Source: Fibrisoma montanum (GTDB lineage: Bacteria; Bacteroidota; Bacteroidia; Cytophagales; Spirosomataceae). From it: DNA of 64,000 nucleotides. The position numbers and the translations under genes were made by a program. Positions 1 to 9,600 of this stretch are shown here, piece after piece (the stretch's first letter is position 1; each line of letters starts with the position of its first letter). Location of the stretch: the NCBI RefSeq assembly GCF_003583365.1, contig NZ_QXED01000001.1:1178001-1242000 (forward strand), given 5' to 3'. The notes under the pieces were generated by a model. That model had not been told where the DNA came from. It worked only from the letters and a program-made list of their open reading frames with translations, and did no database searches.

Positions 1-166
1 CGGCCCAGTGTTCGTAGTGTTTGCCGTTGCGCCAGAGCCTTGATGCCGATACGTCGTAGATGATGCCCTGGTAGGCGCACCAGATTTCGTCGCGGTCGCT
101 GCCGTTGCGGAGTGCCAGTTGGGACCGCGTATACGGAGTCAGCAACGGCAGATCAGTAGAATGCAT
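1..166 (-). CDS. Cytochrome b5-like heme/steroid-binding protein, partial
   Basis: Reading leftwards from an ATG at 166, an open frame of 55 codons runs off the left edge, so only the N-terminus is present. The visible protein contains YTRSQLALRNG near residue 12, EIWCAYQGIIYDVS at about 27-40 and LWRNGKHYEHWA at about 44-55. This is the pattern of the short single-domain cytochrome b5-like heme/steroid-binding proteins (Cyt-b5 family) common in Bacteroidota. The histidines of the KHYEHW stretch fall where the family places a heme ligand. No signal peptide is seen. The membrane or redox partner cannot be judged because the rest of the gene and its downstream neighbour are missing. Confidence 0.7.
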   Translation of the reverse strand, partial: MHSTDLPLLTPYTRSQLALRNGSDRDEIWCAYQGIIYDVSASRLWRNGKHYEHWA

Positions 167-208
167 ACGTCCGTTTAGTCAATCGGAATAATTATTGCTC
201 ACTTTAGA

Positions 209-240
209 TTGTGGGTGAACACAAATTTAGCGTAACTTTA
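209..240 (+). promoter_or_regulatory. Candidate Bacteroidota-type promoter for the lipoprotein at 271
   Basis: A TTG at 209-211 is followed after 21 bases by TAACTTTA at 233-240, close to the TTG...TAnnTTTG pattern of Bacteroidota housekeeping promoters. The -7 element departs from consensus in its last base. Transcription would begin a few bases before the ATG codons at 256 and 271. Confidence 0.35.
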
Positions 241-270
241 GCCACTTCTGTTTACATGCAACGATTAACC

Positions 271-723
271 ATGAGAAAGACTTCTCTCCCCTTATTATTC
301 ACTATAGTAGCGCTGGTAGGTCTGCTGACAGGTTGCAGCAAGGAAAAAACGCCACCTATCACCGAGCGGATTGCCAAAATCTGGACGGCCCGGATCGTGG
401 AAGAGAATAGTGTGGTGGTGTATAGCCGGGGCGTTACCAACCCTGCTCCCGTTCGGCCTACGTATTCGAACTTCAGACTTGATCTGGTTAACGCACCGAC
501 GGCCCGTTATACCGAGTTCGATGGCAATACGTTCGTTGGCCAATACACGGTAACGGATTCAAAACTGACACTGACTTCCCTAAACCCTCAGCCTACCGGT
601 ACTACGGGTACCATTGAGTTTACAATCAACTCAATCAGCGACAACGAATTAGTGCTGACGCGGTCGTCGCAGAGCCAGAAAACGGGTAACTCGACTAATA
701 AGTACACCCTGTCGAATCCGTAA
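271..723 (+). CDS. Small lipoprotein, lipocalin-like
   Basis: This encodes a 150-residue predicted lipoprotein. The N-terminus MRKTSLPLLF leads into a hydrophobic stretch ending in LLTGC, with the lipidated cysteine at residue 22. I chose the ATG at 271 because it gives a compact type II signal peptide. An in-frame ATG at 256 would add only MQRLT, and a GTG at 211 lies upstream of the likely promoter. The mature part is rich in alternating hydrophobic residues (FVGQYTVTDSKLTLTSL, NELVLTRSSQ), suggesting an all-beta lipocalin-like barrel of the kind seen in many Bacteroidota surface lipoproteins. No enzyme motif is visible and the ligand is unknown. The gene is monocistronic and followed by a clear terminator. 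Confidence 0.75.
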   Translation: MRKTSLPLLFTIVALVGLLTGCSKEKTPPITERIAKIWTARIVEENSVVVYSRGVTNPAPVRPTYSNFRLDLVNAPTARYTEFDGNTFVGQYTVTDSKLTLTSLNPQPTGTTGTIEFTINSISDNELVLTRSSQSQKTGNSTNKYTLSNP

Positions 724-747
724 GGCCCGCAAACCAATTCTTACTTT

Positions 748-782
748 AAGCCGTTCCGTTCATCAGACGGAACGGCTTTTTT
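748..782 (+). terminator. Intrinsic terminator after the lipoprotein gene
   Basis: An 11-bp perfect stem (AAGCCGTTCCG / CGGAACGGCTT) with a 9-base loop is followed by a run of T. It lies 24 bases after the stop codon at 723. Confidence 0.9.
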
Positions 783-849
783 GTTCCATTTCATCGTTCT
801 GACTGCCACCTTTCTATTGTCTGGTTGGTAGTCCAGCCTTAATTTAACC

Positions 850-1872
850 ATGACTGATCTGAATGCACTTGGCGAAATAGGATTAATTGACCGCATTCGA
901 CAAGCCACGGCCGCACCAACCCACCCGGAAACCATCCGGGGCATCGGCGACGACGCAGCCGTTTTTGACTGGGGAGATGCCTACGGATTGCTGTCGACGG
1001 ACATGCTGGTCGAGGGCGTCCATTTTGACCTGACCTACGTTCCCCTGAAACACCTCGGCTTTAAAGCGGTGGCTGTAAACGTATCTGACATCGCAGCTAT
1101 GAACGGCCTGCCGGTGCAAATTACGGTATCCGTAGGGCTAAGCAGCCGTTTCCCGGTCGAAGCTGTCGATGAACTCTACGATGGTATCCGGGCGGCCTGC
1201 GAAGCGTACAACATAGACCTGGTTGGGGGCGACACCACCACTTCGCGGTCGGGGCTGATCATCTCAATTTCCGTGCTGGGTAAGGTACCCAAAGATCGAA
1301 TTACCTACCGCAGCACGGCTCAGGTTAACGATGTTATCTGCGTAACGGGAGACCTGGGCGCAGCTTATCTGGGCCTGCAACTGCTGGAGCGTGAAAAACA
1401 GGTGTTTCTGGCCGATCCGAACATGCAGCCAAGCCTGTCGGAAGAACGGTCGTACCTGATTCAGCGCCAGCTACGTCCCGACGCCCGCACCGACGTTGTG
1501 CATGAACTTCGGGACCTGAACATAGTACCCACGGCCATGATCGATATCTCAGACGGGCTGGCTTCGGAACTGCTGCATCTGTGCCGCCAGTCGAACAAAG
1601 GGGCAGTTATCTTCGACGAAAACATCCCTATCGACGACCAGACGTATCTGGCGGCTGACGAATTCAAGATAAGTCCCGTTACGTCGGCGTTGAACGGCGG
1701 GAAGGACTACGAGCTATTGTTCACGGTACGGCCGCAAGAATTCGAGCGGTTGCAGAACAACTCCCGCATTACGGCTATCGGCTACATCACGGCTGATCCG
1801 TCGCAGATTGTACTGGCAACAAAAGCCGGTCAGCAAACGCCTATCCGCGCCCAGGGCTGGCAAAACGGGTAA
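850..1872 (+). CDS. thiL: Thiamine-monophosphate kinase
   Basis: ThiL phosphorylates thiamine monophosphate to thiamine diphosphate with ATP in the cytoplasm, the last step of cofactor synthesis. The 340-residue protein matches the usual family length of about 325-350. Visible PurM-like ATP-binding motifs are GIGDDAAV near residue 31, TDMLVEGVHF near 50, VNVSDIAAMNG near 76, the glycine-rich VGGDTTTS near 124, DISDGL near 232 and GGKDYELLF near 283. The aspartates in these motifs bind Mg-ATP in known structures. The gene stands alone between two lipoprotein genes. No TPP riboswitch is evident in the 67-base stretch between the upstream terminator and the start. Confidence 0.96.
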   Translation: MTDLNALGEIGLIDRIRQATAAPTHPETIRGIGDDAAVFDWGDAYGLLSTDMLVEGVHFDLTYVPLKHLGFKAVAVNVSDIAAMNGLPVQITVSVGLSSRFPVEAVDELYDGIRAACEAYNIDLVGGDTTTSRSGLIISISVLGKVPKDRITYRSTAQVNDVICVTGDLGAAYLGLQLLEREKQVFLADPNMQPSLSEERSYLIQRQLRPDARTDVVHELRDLNIVPTAMIDISDGLASELLHLCRQSNKGAVIFDENIPIDDQTYLAADEFKISPVTSALNGGKDYELLFTVRPQEFERLQNNSRITAIGYITADPSQIVLATKAGQQTPIRAQGWQNG

Positions 1873-1881
1873 GCCGGGCTG

Positions 1882-2379
1882 TCACTGCGACCGTACGAAC
1901 TTGATGTAGCAGGCATTGCAGGGAGGAATGATCAGCAGCGAGTCCTGCCGAACGCGCAGGGCCTGCTGAAAACGCACGTTTGCACCGTTGGTCGAAATGA
2001 ACAGATTGAGCCGGAGCGTATCCGAATCGGGCCGGAGAGCGTCGGGATCAACGCGGTAATTGTTGATTGGCCGATAGTATGAAACCTCGCTGCCCTCGGT
2101 GGTCAGCTTGCCATCGTGTTCAAACGTCAGGGTCTGGGGATTCGTTGTGCCGTATCGCCGGATGACGTAGAAGGTAGTATCCCGATTGTAGTTGACCGTA
2201 TCTATCCGGATGGTGTACACGGAATCCTGAAAAAAGCCCCGCTCGGCCAATCGCCACGTACCCACCACGCGTGGGTCGCCGGGGCCGGTTGAGAAGCCGG
2301 CGGTGGGGCCACTGCTACAACCGATAACGAAACCGGCTACTACCAGCAGCCAGCTACAGGCCAGAAGGTGCCTTTGCAC
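1882..2379 (-). CDS. Small lipoprotein of unknown function
   Basis: This is a 165-residue predicted lipoprotein. I start it at GTG 2379, which gives MQRHLLACSW and a hydrophobic core ending in FVIGC with the lipidated cysteine at residue 21. An ATG at 2460 is open in the same frame, but the extra 27 residues would have to be translated through the hairpin at 2411-2454, which looks like the terminator of manC. The mature protein begins with a Ser/Gly-rich tether and then GDPRVVGTWRLAERGF, reminiscent of lipocalin-like lipoproteins that open with a GxW motif. The C-terminus contains a CNAC pair. It ends 9 bases from thiL, convergently. No function can be assigned. Confidence 0.7.
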   Translation of the reverse strand: MQRHLLACSWLLVVAGFVIGCSSGPTAGFSTGPGDPRVVGTWRLAERGFFQDSVYTIRIDTVNYNRDTTFYVIRRYGTTNPQTLTFEHDGKLTTEGSEVSYYRPINNYRVDPDALRPDSDTLRLNLFISTNGANVRFQQALRVRQDSLLIIPPCNACYIKFVRSQ

Positions 2380-2410
2380 GATCAATGAGGATAGGTTTAC
2401 AAATGAAAGA

Positions 2411-2454
2411 GTCGATAGGCTACGTAACACGCTGTGCTGACGCAGCCTATCGAC
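2411..2454 (-). terminator. Hairpin after manC, probable terminator
   Basis: Two 15-base arms, GTCGATAGGCTACGT at 2411-2425 and ACGCAGCCTATCGAC at 2440-2454, are complementary at 14 of 15 positions around a 14-base loop. The hairpin lies 27 bases past the manC stop on the minus strand and is followed by TCTTTCATTTG, a loose T-rich tail. Its position argues that the next gene starts downstream of it. Confidence 0.65.
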
Positions 2455-2481
2455 TAACAAAACGACGTTTGCGAACTTTTC

Positions 2482-3552
2482 TTACACAAATTCAGCTCCG
2501 CGTTCTTTCGCATCGGCCACAAACGCCTTCACTTTCTGCTCTTCTTCCTTGCGGCAGATCATCAGCACGTTATCATATTCGGCCACGATAAACCCATCGA
2601 GTCCGTTTACTACCACCAGCCGGTCTTTTGGCGTTTTGATGATGCAGTTGCGGGTGTCATACAGCATGATGTGACCGTCGATTACATTCAGATCATCATT
2701 TTTTGTTGATACCTCATATAACGACTTCCAGGTGCCCAGATCAGACCAGCCAAAATCACTCAGCACAACGTGTACGTTATCAGCCCGCTCCATCACGCCA
2801 TTGTCGATGGAAATGCTTTTGCAGTGCGAGTACGCTTTATCGACGAAAGGCTGCTCCTGATCAGAGTAATACACATCTTTACCCTCAGCGAAGATTTCGG
2901 CTACCTCAGGCAAATGGTCCTCAAACGCTTTGATGATGGCTTGTGCATTCCAGACGAAGATACCGGCATTCCAGACAAACTCACCACTTTCAATGAATTG
3001 CTGCGCCAGTTCAAGGTGCGGTTTTTCGGTGAACGTCTTTACCTTCTTGATCGGGCTGTCTGTATCCGGCACGTACTGAATATAGCCATATCCTGTATCC
3101 GGCCGGCTCGGCTGGATACCGAGGGTTACCAGAATGTCCTGACCCCGGGTAGCGTCCAAAGCCGTTTGGATCGTACGCTGAAACTCTTCCTGTTTCAGAA
3201 TAATGTGGTCGGCAGGTGCCACCACGACGTTTGCCTCCGGATCGCGCTGGGCGATTTTATAGCAGGCATAAGCAATACACGGGGCGGTATTTCGGGCAAT
3301 CGGTTCGCAGAGAATCTGGTCGTACGAAAGTTGCGGCAACTGCTGTTTGCACAATTCCCGGTACTTATCGCTGGTAACGATAAAGATATTTTCGGGAGGG
3401 CATATACCGTCGAACCGATCGGCTGTTTGCTGGAGCAGGGTCCGGCCGGTGCCTAATACATCATGGAACTGCTTGGGATAGTTTGAACGGCTGAATGGCC
3501 AGAAGCGCGTTCCTACGCCACCCGCCATAATAACTACATACGTATGGTTCAT
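2482..3552 (-). CDS. manC: Mannose-1-phosphate guanylyltransferase
   Basis: This enzyme joins GTP and mannose-1-phosphate to make GDP-mannose, the donor for mannose- and deoxysugar-containing surface polysaccharides. The nucleotidyltransferase signature GGVGTRFWPFSR spans residues 11-22, followed by the YPKQF lysine at 27. ARNTAP, the TGYGYI substrate loop and TFTEKP are also present. At 356 residues it is the single-domain form, lacking the C-terminal phosphomannose-isomerase domain of the long ManC/AlgA type. It is transcribed alone and ends in the hairpin at 2411-2454. A GDP-mannose 4,6-dehydratase gene at 27857-28969 would use its product. Confidence 0.93.
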   Translation of the reverse strand: MNHTYVVIMAGGVGTRFWPFSRSNYPKQFHDVLGTGRTLLQQTADRFDGICPPENIFIVTSDKYRELCKQQLPQLSYDQILCEPIARNTAPCIAYACYKIAQRDPEANVVVAPADHIILKQEEFQRTIQTALDATRGQDILVTLGIQPSRPDTGYGYIQYVPDTDSPIKKVKTFTEKPHLELAQQFIESGEFVWNAGIFVWNAQAIIKAFEDHLPEVAEIFAEGKDVYYSDQEQPFVDKAYSHCKSISIDNGVMERADNVHVVLSDFGWSDLGTWKSLYEVSTKNDDLNVIDGHIMLYDTRNCIIKTPKDRLVVVNGLDGFIVAEYDNVLMICRKEEEQKVKAFVADAKERGAEFV

Positions 3553-3734
3553 TGATATACTGACTTGATTGAAGGGTTATTGTTGCACTGGAGTTGCATT
3601 ACTCCTACCCCGAAGTTACCACAAAAGTTTAGAATTCTGCCGGTTTCTTAGGCAAGGCAAAGCACAGTGGCCAAATTACACAGCCAGCGGCTGGTCAACA
3701 AACAAAATGTATATAGTAACAGAGATTTTATAAA

Positions 3735-5216
3735 TCAGAAGTCCCCACCAAGTGACCTGAGCAAGGCAACTACGTATTGCGCTTCCTGGCTTCGAAGCTG
3801 TACCAGCTGGAGTTCGCTGCTAAGCACCGTCCGTTGTGCGTCCAGTACCTCAAGGTACGTCGTTAGTCCCCGCACGTAAAGCTCCCGATTGTACTGCTCC
3901 GTCCGGCGAGCCAGCGTCAACGCCTGGCTCTGCTGCTCAATCTGCTGCCGTAATATTGTGAGGTTATCCACTGCCGTTTCGGCTTCCCGTTGCGCCACCT
4001 GCAGCGCCTGCTGGTAGGCCTGCTGATTGGTTTGTACCTGCTGCCTGGATAAGGCCACGTTCTGACGGTTCCGGTGCCCTTCGTAGAGCGGTACCGACGC
4101 ATTGACCCCCACCAGATACGTAGCGCTGCTGGGCGTAACCCACGGACCGATCTGCCCCGAGAGCAATCCACCCGAGCCAACTACCGTCACCCGGGGCAAC
4201 GTAGTGGCCTGCAGCACCTGTACCTGAGCCTGTGCAATTTCAGTTTGTTTTTCAAACTGTTGTAAATCCGGCCGACGACGAAGCAGGTCGGCGGGGATGC
4301 TGCTGTACGACAGAGTTGGTAGCGCATCGGGGAGCGTTCCCGGTTCGAGCCGGAACGTAGTGGGGTCCTGTGCACAAAGCTGAGCCAGACCGTTTACCAG
4401 TTCGGTCCGGACCCGTTGGAGCCCCCGTAGCTGAACCTGCAGATTGGCGTAGTCGGTTTCGGCCCGCTGAACATCGATCTGGTTGATCAGCCCGGCCCGG
4501 AAGCGTTCGCGAATGATGGCAATGGTTGTATCCCGCGACCGGATGTTGCGTTGAAAAACAGCCTGCTCCGTATCATTGCCCCGGATCAGGTAATAGAACC
4601 GGGCTACATCCGACGCCAGAATCAGCCGTAGGATTCGGTAGTCTGTTTCCGATGCCTGTATCTGCAGCGAAGCCACGGCAATGGAGCTGCGAATTCGCCG
4701 GAACAGGTCAATTTCGTAGCTGGCATCAATCGGCAGCAGCTGGAACGTATTTAACTGGAAGCGGGGCAAGCGGTCGGCGGCTGTCGGAATGGCGATGGGC
4801 CGGTGCTCGGACAGGCTCTGGGTTGTAATTAGGGCACTGCTCCGGACCGACGGTAACAGAAACGACTGAGCCAGCTGCAGACGAATGCGCCCCTCTTCAA
4901 TCCGGCTTACGGCCGTGCGCAGGTTCGGGCTGTTGTCCAGTCCCTGCCTCACCAGCGACTCCAGCGTGGGGTCACCAAAGCGATTAATTCCAGCCTGAAT
5001 CAGGTCGGGCGTCGAGGGCATCGGGTTAGCCCCACTTACAGACGGCGCTTGTCCCGGCAACGTCACTCCCCCAGTCGGTGCCGGCGAAGGATTTACTACC
5101 GATGGGTTATTACCAAGGGTTGCCGCTCCCCCGCTGGTGTTTAGCGGCATCGTTTGCGCCGATAGTTCACCAGCGATAAAACAGGCCGTTAAGCAAAATA
5201 GATAGCTTGTTCGCAC
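3735..5216 (-). CDS. RND efflux outer-membrane factor, TolC/OprM family
   Basis: This outer-membrane trimer subunit completes a tripartite pump. The 493-residue protein begins with a signal peptide (MRTSYLFCLTACFIAGELSA, then Q) followed by a Pro/Gly/Asn-rich spacer to about residue 70. The rest shows two long heptad-rich repeats typical of OEP domains, including LRTAVSRIEEGRIRLQLAQS near 97 and the second-repeat counterpart RRRPDLQQFEKQTEIAQAQ near 313. No lipobox cysteine is apparent, unlike many NodT-type members. It is the last gene of the minus-strand operon RND pump, DUF952, adaptor, OMF, starting 36 bases after the adaptor stop. Substrates cannot be deduced. Confidence 0.92.
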   Translation of the reverse strand: MRTSYLFCLTACFIAGELSAQTMPLNTSGGAATLGNNPSVVNPSPAPTGGVTLPGQAPSVSGANPMPSTPDLIQAGINRFGDPTLESLVRQGLDNSPNLRTAVSRIEEGRIRLQLAQSFLLPSVRSSALITTQSLSEHRPIAIPTAADRLPRFQLNTFQLLPIDASYEIDLFRRIRSSIAVASLQIQASETDYRILRLILASDVARFYYLIRGNDTEQAVFQRNIRSRDTTIAIIRERFRAGLINQIDVQRAETDYANLQVQLRGLQRVRTELVNGLAQLCAQDPTTFRLEPGTLPDALPTLSYSSIPADLLRRRPDLQQFEKQTEIAQAQVQVLQATTLPRVTVVGSGGLLSGQIGPWVTPSSATYLVGVNASVPLYEGHRNRQNVALSRQQVQTNQQAYQQALQVAQREAETAVDNLTILRQQIEQQSQALTLARRTEQYNRELYVRGLTTYLEVLDAQRTVLSSELQLVQLRSQEAQYVVALLRSLGGDF

Positions 5217-5252
5217 GTGTATTAACCGAATACAGACCTACAGAAACCTCAC

Positions 5253-6353
5253 TTATCGCTGCGCAATCGTTTTTTCGCTGCCTGCCTTGCGTAGCCGCAC
5301 CCGTTGGCCGTCGCGCAGCCGGTCGTTAGGATTGGTTACAACCCGCTCCTGCCCGGTCAGGCCGCTAATCACTTCGATTGTCGTACCGTAGTCACGGCCA
5401 AGGGTGACCGGCTGAAACCGTACGGTCTGGTTTGGATCGACCACCACCACACGCGGCCCCTGAGGGGTAATCTGCAACGCATTGGCAGGAACAAGGACGG
5501 GTGCGTTTGCCGCAATCATGTCGAATTTCACCTGTCCATACAGCCCCGACGGCAACGCTCCCCCGCGGTTGGGAATGGCGACCTCGGCCAGCAGCGTTCT
5601 TGACTCGCTACGTAGCGTACCCGATGTCCGTACCACCCGGCCTTTCAGGGTCTGGTTCTGCAGTTCGGGAATAGTAACCTGAGCCGGCAAACCAACTTTT
5701 ACGTAGCGGAAGTACGTCTGTGGTACGTCGACAAACACCCGCAGTGTGTCCAGTTTCGCAATTGTAAACAGCGGCTGCCCACTGCTCGGCGACACCAGTG
5801 CGCCAATATCCACGTTCCGGTTTGTTACAACGCCACTGAACGGGGCATGAATCTGCTGCAATGCCTTCAACGCCTGCAACCGGCGCAGATTAGCCTGCGA
5901 AACGGCCACAGCCGACCGGCGCGTATCGATGTCCTGTTTGGCCACCGCGCCCGGCAGCGTAACGCTTTCTAACCGGTTCAGGTTGGCTTCGGCCAATTGC
6001 TGATCGGCCTGTGCCCGGGCAATATCCTGGTCAAGCTCCGGTACGTCGATGGTGGCCAGCAGTTGCCCTTGTCGAACGTTCGTGCCAATGTCTACGTACC
6101 ACCGGCGCAGGAACCCCTGGGTACGGGCATATAATGGCGTTTCGCGGTACGGTCGAATCTGGCCCGGCAGGGTCAGCGCGGTCGTATCCGAAGCCTGCTT
6201 TAAGGGTATGGCATTGACCACCGGCTCCCGGTTGGCTTCGCGATCGGCGGCTGCCTTCAACTCCTGCGTGTTTTTGATCCGGGGCAGTACGCCCACAAAA
6301 ACAAACAGCGCAATGAGCAGGGCTACCGGAATAAGTATTCTAAGCGATTTCAT
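5253..6353 (-). CDS. RND efflux periplasmic adaptor (HlyD/AcrA-like)
   Basis: This is the membrane-fusion subunit that links the inner-membrane pump to the outer-membrane factor. The 366-residue protein has an N-terminal hydrophobic segment (ILIPVALLIALFVFVGVL, residues 6-23). A split biotinyl-lipoyl-like domain follows (GFLRRWYVDIGTNVRQGQLLATIDVPELD near 94 and IHAPFSGVVTNRNVDIGALV near 168). Between its halves lies a short alpha-hairpin rich in Ala, Gln and Leu (about 113-165). Beta-barrel and membrane-proximal domains make up the rest. It ends in a basic tail. It starts 19 bases after the DUF952 gene and is clearly co-transcribed with the pump. Confidence 0.94.
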   Translation of the reverse strand: MKSLRILIPVALLIALFVFVGVLPRIKNTQELKAAADREANREPVVNAIPLKQASDTTALTLPGQIRPYRETPLYARTQGFLRRWYVDIGTNVRQGQLLATIDVPELDQDIARAQADQQLAEANLNRLESVTLPGAVAKQDIDTRRSAVAVSQANLRRLQALKALQQIHAPFSGVVTNRNVDIGALVSPSSGQPLFTIAKLDTLRVFVDVPQTYFRYVKVGLPAQVTIPELQNQTLKGRVVRTSGTLRSESRTLLAEVAIPNRGGALPSGLYGQVKFDMIAANAPVLVPANALQITPQGPRVVVVDPNQTVRFQPVTLGRDYGTTIEVISGLTGQERVVTNPNDRLRDGQRVRLRKAGSEKTIAQR

Positions 6354-6372
6354 ACAGGTGCTTGATAACCAG

Positions 6373-6678
6373 TTATCGTATAGTTGCCACGCTTACGACG
6401 GCATCTTTGTTCAATGGGCCGTAGAGGTGTGGAAATCGGTCGTTGTTTGTCGATACGTCGTATTTCAGTTCATGCGTCAGCCGGGCCGGGTCAATCTGCA
6501 CCAGTAATAAGTCAGGAACACCCTGATAATACCGTTCCAGTACGCCGGCTACCTGCTCCTCCGTCGACAGGTGAATGAACCCTTCTGACGCCAGACTTCC
6601 CGCTTCGTACGTCGGCTTGTCTTGCCAGCGGGCCCAATCGGTCGCCGTAACGACGTGGTACACGAACTCGTTTGACAT
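6373..6678 (-). CDS. DUF952 family protein
   Basis: This 101-residue soluble protein has the DUF952 hallmarks: VYHVVTATDWARW near residue 6, then SEGFIHLST at about 32-40, LLVQIDP, LKYDV and FPHLYGPL near 83. The family is small and uncharacterised; the F-I-H-x-S segment and the HLYGPL loop are its conserved core and resemble a ligand or nucleotide pocket in an ART-like fold, which is only a structural guess. It is wedged between the RND pump (5 bases upstream) and the adaptor (19 bases downstream), so it must be on the same transcript. There is no signal peptide, so it should stay in the cytoplasm and is not an obvious pump part. Confidence 0.88.
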   Translation of the reverse strand: MSNEFVYHVVTATDWARWQDKPTYEAGSLASEGFIHLSTEEQVAGVLERYYQGVPDLLLVQIDPARLTHELKYDVSTNNDRFPHLYGPLNKDAVVSVATIR

Positions 6679-6683
6679 AGCTC

Positions 6684-9600
6684 TTATGCGTTTGCCGACC
6701 GGTTTGTTGGCTGCTCTCCTTTATACTTAGCCAGGTAACTGAATACTACCGGTACAAACAACAGAGTTGTGAAGGTAGCCAGGAGCAACCCACCGATCAC
6801 CGCCCGACCCAGGGGCGCGTTCTGCTCCCCTCCTTCGCCCAGACCCAGCGACATCGGCAGCATACCAATCACCATCGCGATTGCCGTCATCAGAATGGGC
6901 CGCAGGCGGGTACGTCCTGCCTCCAGAGCGGCTTCCATGGCATTTCCGCCTACCTCGGGCAGGTGATCCTTGGCAAAACTTACCATCAGAATGCTGTTGG
7001 CCGTAGCAACCCCTACGCTCATGATAGCTCCCATCAACGATGGAATGCTGAACGTAGTATGCGTCAGGAACAGCATCCAGACCATGCCGCAGAGGGCACC
7101 GGGCAACGCCGTGATGATTATGAATGGATAGCGGAACGACTGAAAGTTGACCACCATCAGCAGATACACCAGCACGGCCGCAAAGACAATACCGATACCC
7201 AGTCGGCTGAAGGCGCTTTCCATGCTTTCGACCTGCCCCCGAATGGCGATTTTGTTACCGGGCTTCAATTGGCTTTCGTATTCTTTAACCAGTTTGTTCA
7301 GTTCATTAGCCACCGAGCCCAGGTCCGTGCCCTCAACGGCTGCGTACACATCGTAGGCCGGTTGCGTATTCACTCGGTTAATGATCACCGGCGCGGTGGT
7401 GCGCTTGATGGTTGTTACGTTGCTCAGCAGTTGCGGCACCGCCTGTTGGTTGGCCGCTACGGGTATACGCAGCAGCTTATCATACGAGTCTAGCTTGTAC
7501 GGTGGCGTCTGCACAACGATCAGATACGGGAAGCCCGTTACCGGATCGGGCCAGAAGTTCGGCCGTGTTTGTCCGGTTCCGCTGAGCGAAATGTTCATGT
7601 TCGTCGCGACGCGCTGTTCGGTCAGGCCAAACTGATTCGCCCGCTCCCGGTCGACGTCCAGAAAAAGTTCCGGCGCATCGAGTACCTGATGCAGGTGTAC
7701 GTCGACCGCGCCCGGTATCTGGGCAATCCGCTGCCGCAGTTCCCGTGCTACCCGCAGATTATTGGCCCGATCGAAACCGCTGACTTGCACGTCGATGGAC
7801 GAAGTCAGGCCAAAATTCAGAATCTGGCTGACGATGTCGGCAGGCAGAAAGAAGTACGTTACTTCGGGCATTTCTTCCTGTAGCCGACTGCGCAGTTCCC
7901 GAATGTAGTCGTTGGTGGGGCGCGAACGTTCTTCGGTCAGAGAGATCAACAATTCAGCATCCGCCACACCCGCAGTGGAGTTGTCCGTAAAGATGAAGTT
8001 GTATCGCTCCGACGTAAGACCGATGTTACTGATCACCGAACCGACTTCCTCGACCGGAATCACATTCCGAACGACCTCCGACGTCAAGGCCGCGATGCGT
8101 TCGGTTTCTTCCAGACGCGATCCGGCCGGTGCCCGCAGATGCAGCTTAATCTGACCAGCATCGACTTTCGGGAAAAAATCGCGGCCAATAAACGGCAGCA
8201 TGGCGCTCGTGAATGCCAGTACGCCGATAAAAATGACAAAAACGAGCTTCCGGTTGGCTAAAGTCCAGTGAAGCGCCCGCATGTATCGGGCCTGGAAACG
8301 CTCAAATCCGGCGTTGAACCGATCATAAAACGTAGGACGCGGGGTTTGATGAAGGGCATTGTTCCCCCCGCTCTTTGCCCCATGCCCTTCATTACGAAGC
8401 ATCAGGTCGGCCATCATCGGCACCAGCGTCCGCGACAGCACATACGACGCCAGCATGGCAAATACCACCGACAGCGCCAGTGGCCCAAACAGGAAACGGG
8501 CAGGGCCTTCGAGGAACAAGACCGACGTAAACACAATACAAATGGTCAGCGTCGACACCAGCGTAGGCGTAGCGATCTGGTGAGCACCTTCCAGAATAGC
8601 CGTCCGCAGCGGCATGCCCAGCTCCTCATTCCGGTGAATGTTTTCGATGGTTACCGTTGCATCGTCGACCAGAATTCCAATGGCCAGCGCCAGTCCGCCC
8701 AAAGTCATGATGTTGAGCGTTTCGCCCATAAAATACAGGACACAGATCGACGTCAGGATCGACAGCGGAATGGAAACGGCAACAATCACCGTACTACGCC
8801 AGCTGCCCAGAAAAAGCAGAATCATGGCGGCTGTAAGCAGGGCTGCAATCAGGCCTTCGACCAGTACGCCCTGAATCGACGCCCGCACAAACACCGACTG
8901 GTCGAACAACTCCTGAATCCGGAGATTCGAGGGAGCAGCCGCCCGGATGGTCGGTAAGATCTGATTACGGATTTTATCAACAATCTGAGTCGTAGACGCA
9001 CTTCCGGTTTTTACGATACTCAGCAGAACACCACGGCTGCCGTCCTGCTTCACCACATTGGCCTGCACGGCGGCTCCATCGTGCACATTGGCTACGTCGC
9101 GCATGTGGACAACGGTCCCTCCTACGTTTTTAATGGGAATGTCGTTCAACGTCGTGATGACGTCGGGTTTGCTGTTCAGCCGGACGTTGTATTCCCGTTC
9201 GGCTACGCGCAGGCTACCAGTGGGCAGGGTCAGGTTCTGGGCCGACACAGCATTGAGGACTTCTTCCGGCGTTACGCCATAAGCCACCAACTGATCCGGC
9301 TCCAGGTCGACCATGATCTGGCGGGTTTTTCCCCCAAATGCCTGCGACAGCCGGCTGCCGGGTACGGTCGAGATCTGAGGCCGGATGCGCGTAGTAGCGT
9401 AGTCGGTGATCTGTGGTTCGGTCAGGCTGTCGGACGAAAGGCCCAATTGAAGCACGGGTACGTCGGTAGCGTTGTAGCGAACGATCAGGGGAGGCTGCGT
9501 TCCGGGTGGCATCCGCACCAGAATGGTCTGCGAGATGGCGGTTACCTGGGCAATGGCCTCCTCAATCCGAACGGTCGGATGAAAGTAAATCCGGATGGAA

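Noticed and set aside
3667-3879. A 70-codon plus-strand frame between manC and the outer-membrane factor
   Set aside because: Most of it is antisense to the C-terminus of the outer-membrane factor; the intergenic part has no start context or homology.
8268-8957. A 229-codon plus-strand open frame opposite the RND pump gene
   Set aside because: The product is low-complexity (Arg, Gln, His) and is a shadow of the pump gene, whose proton-relay helix lies there on the other strand.
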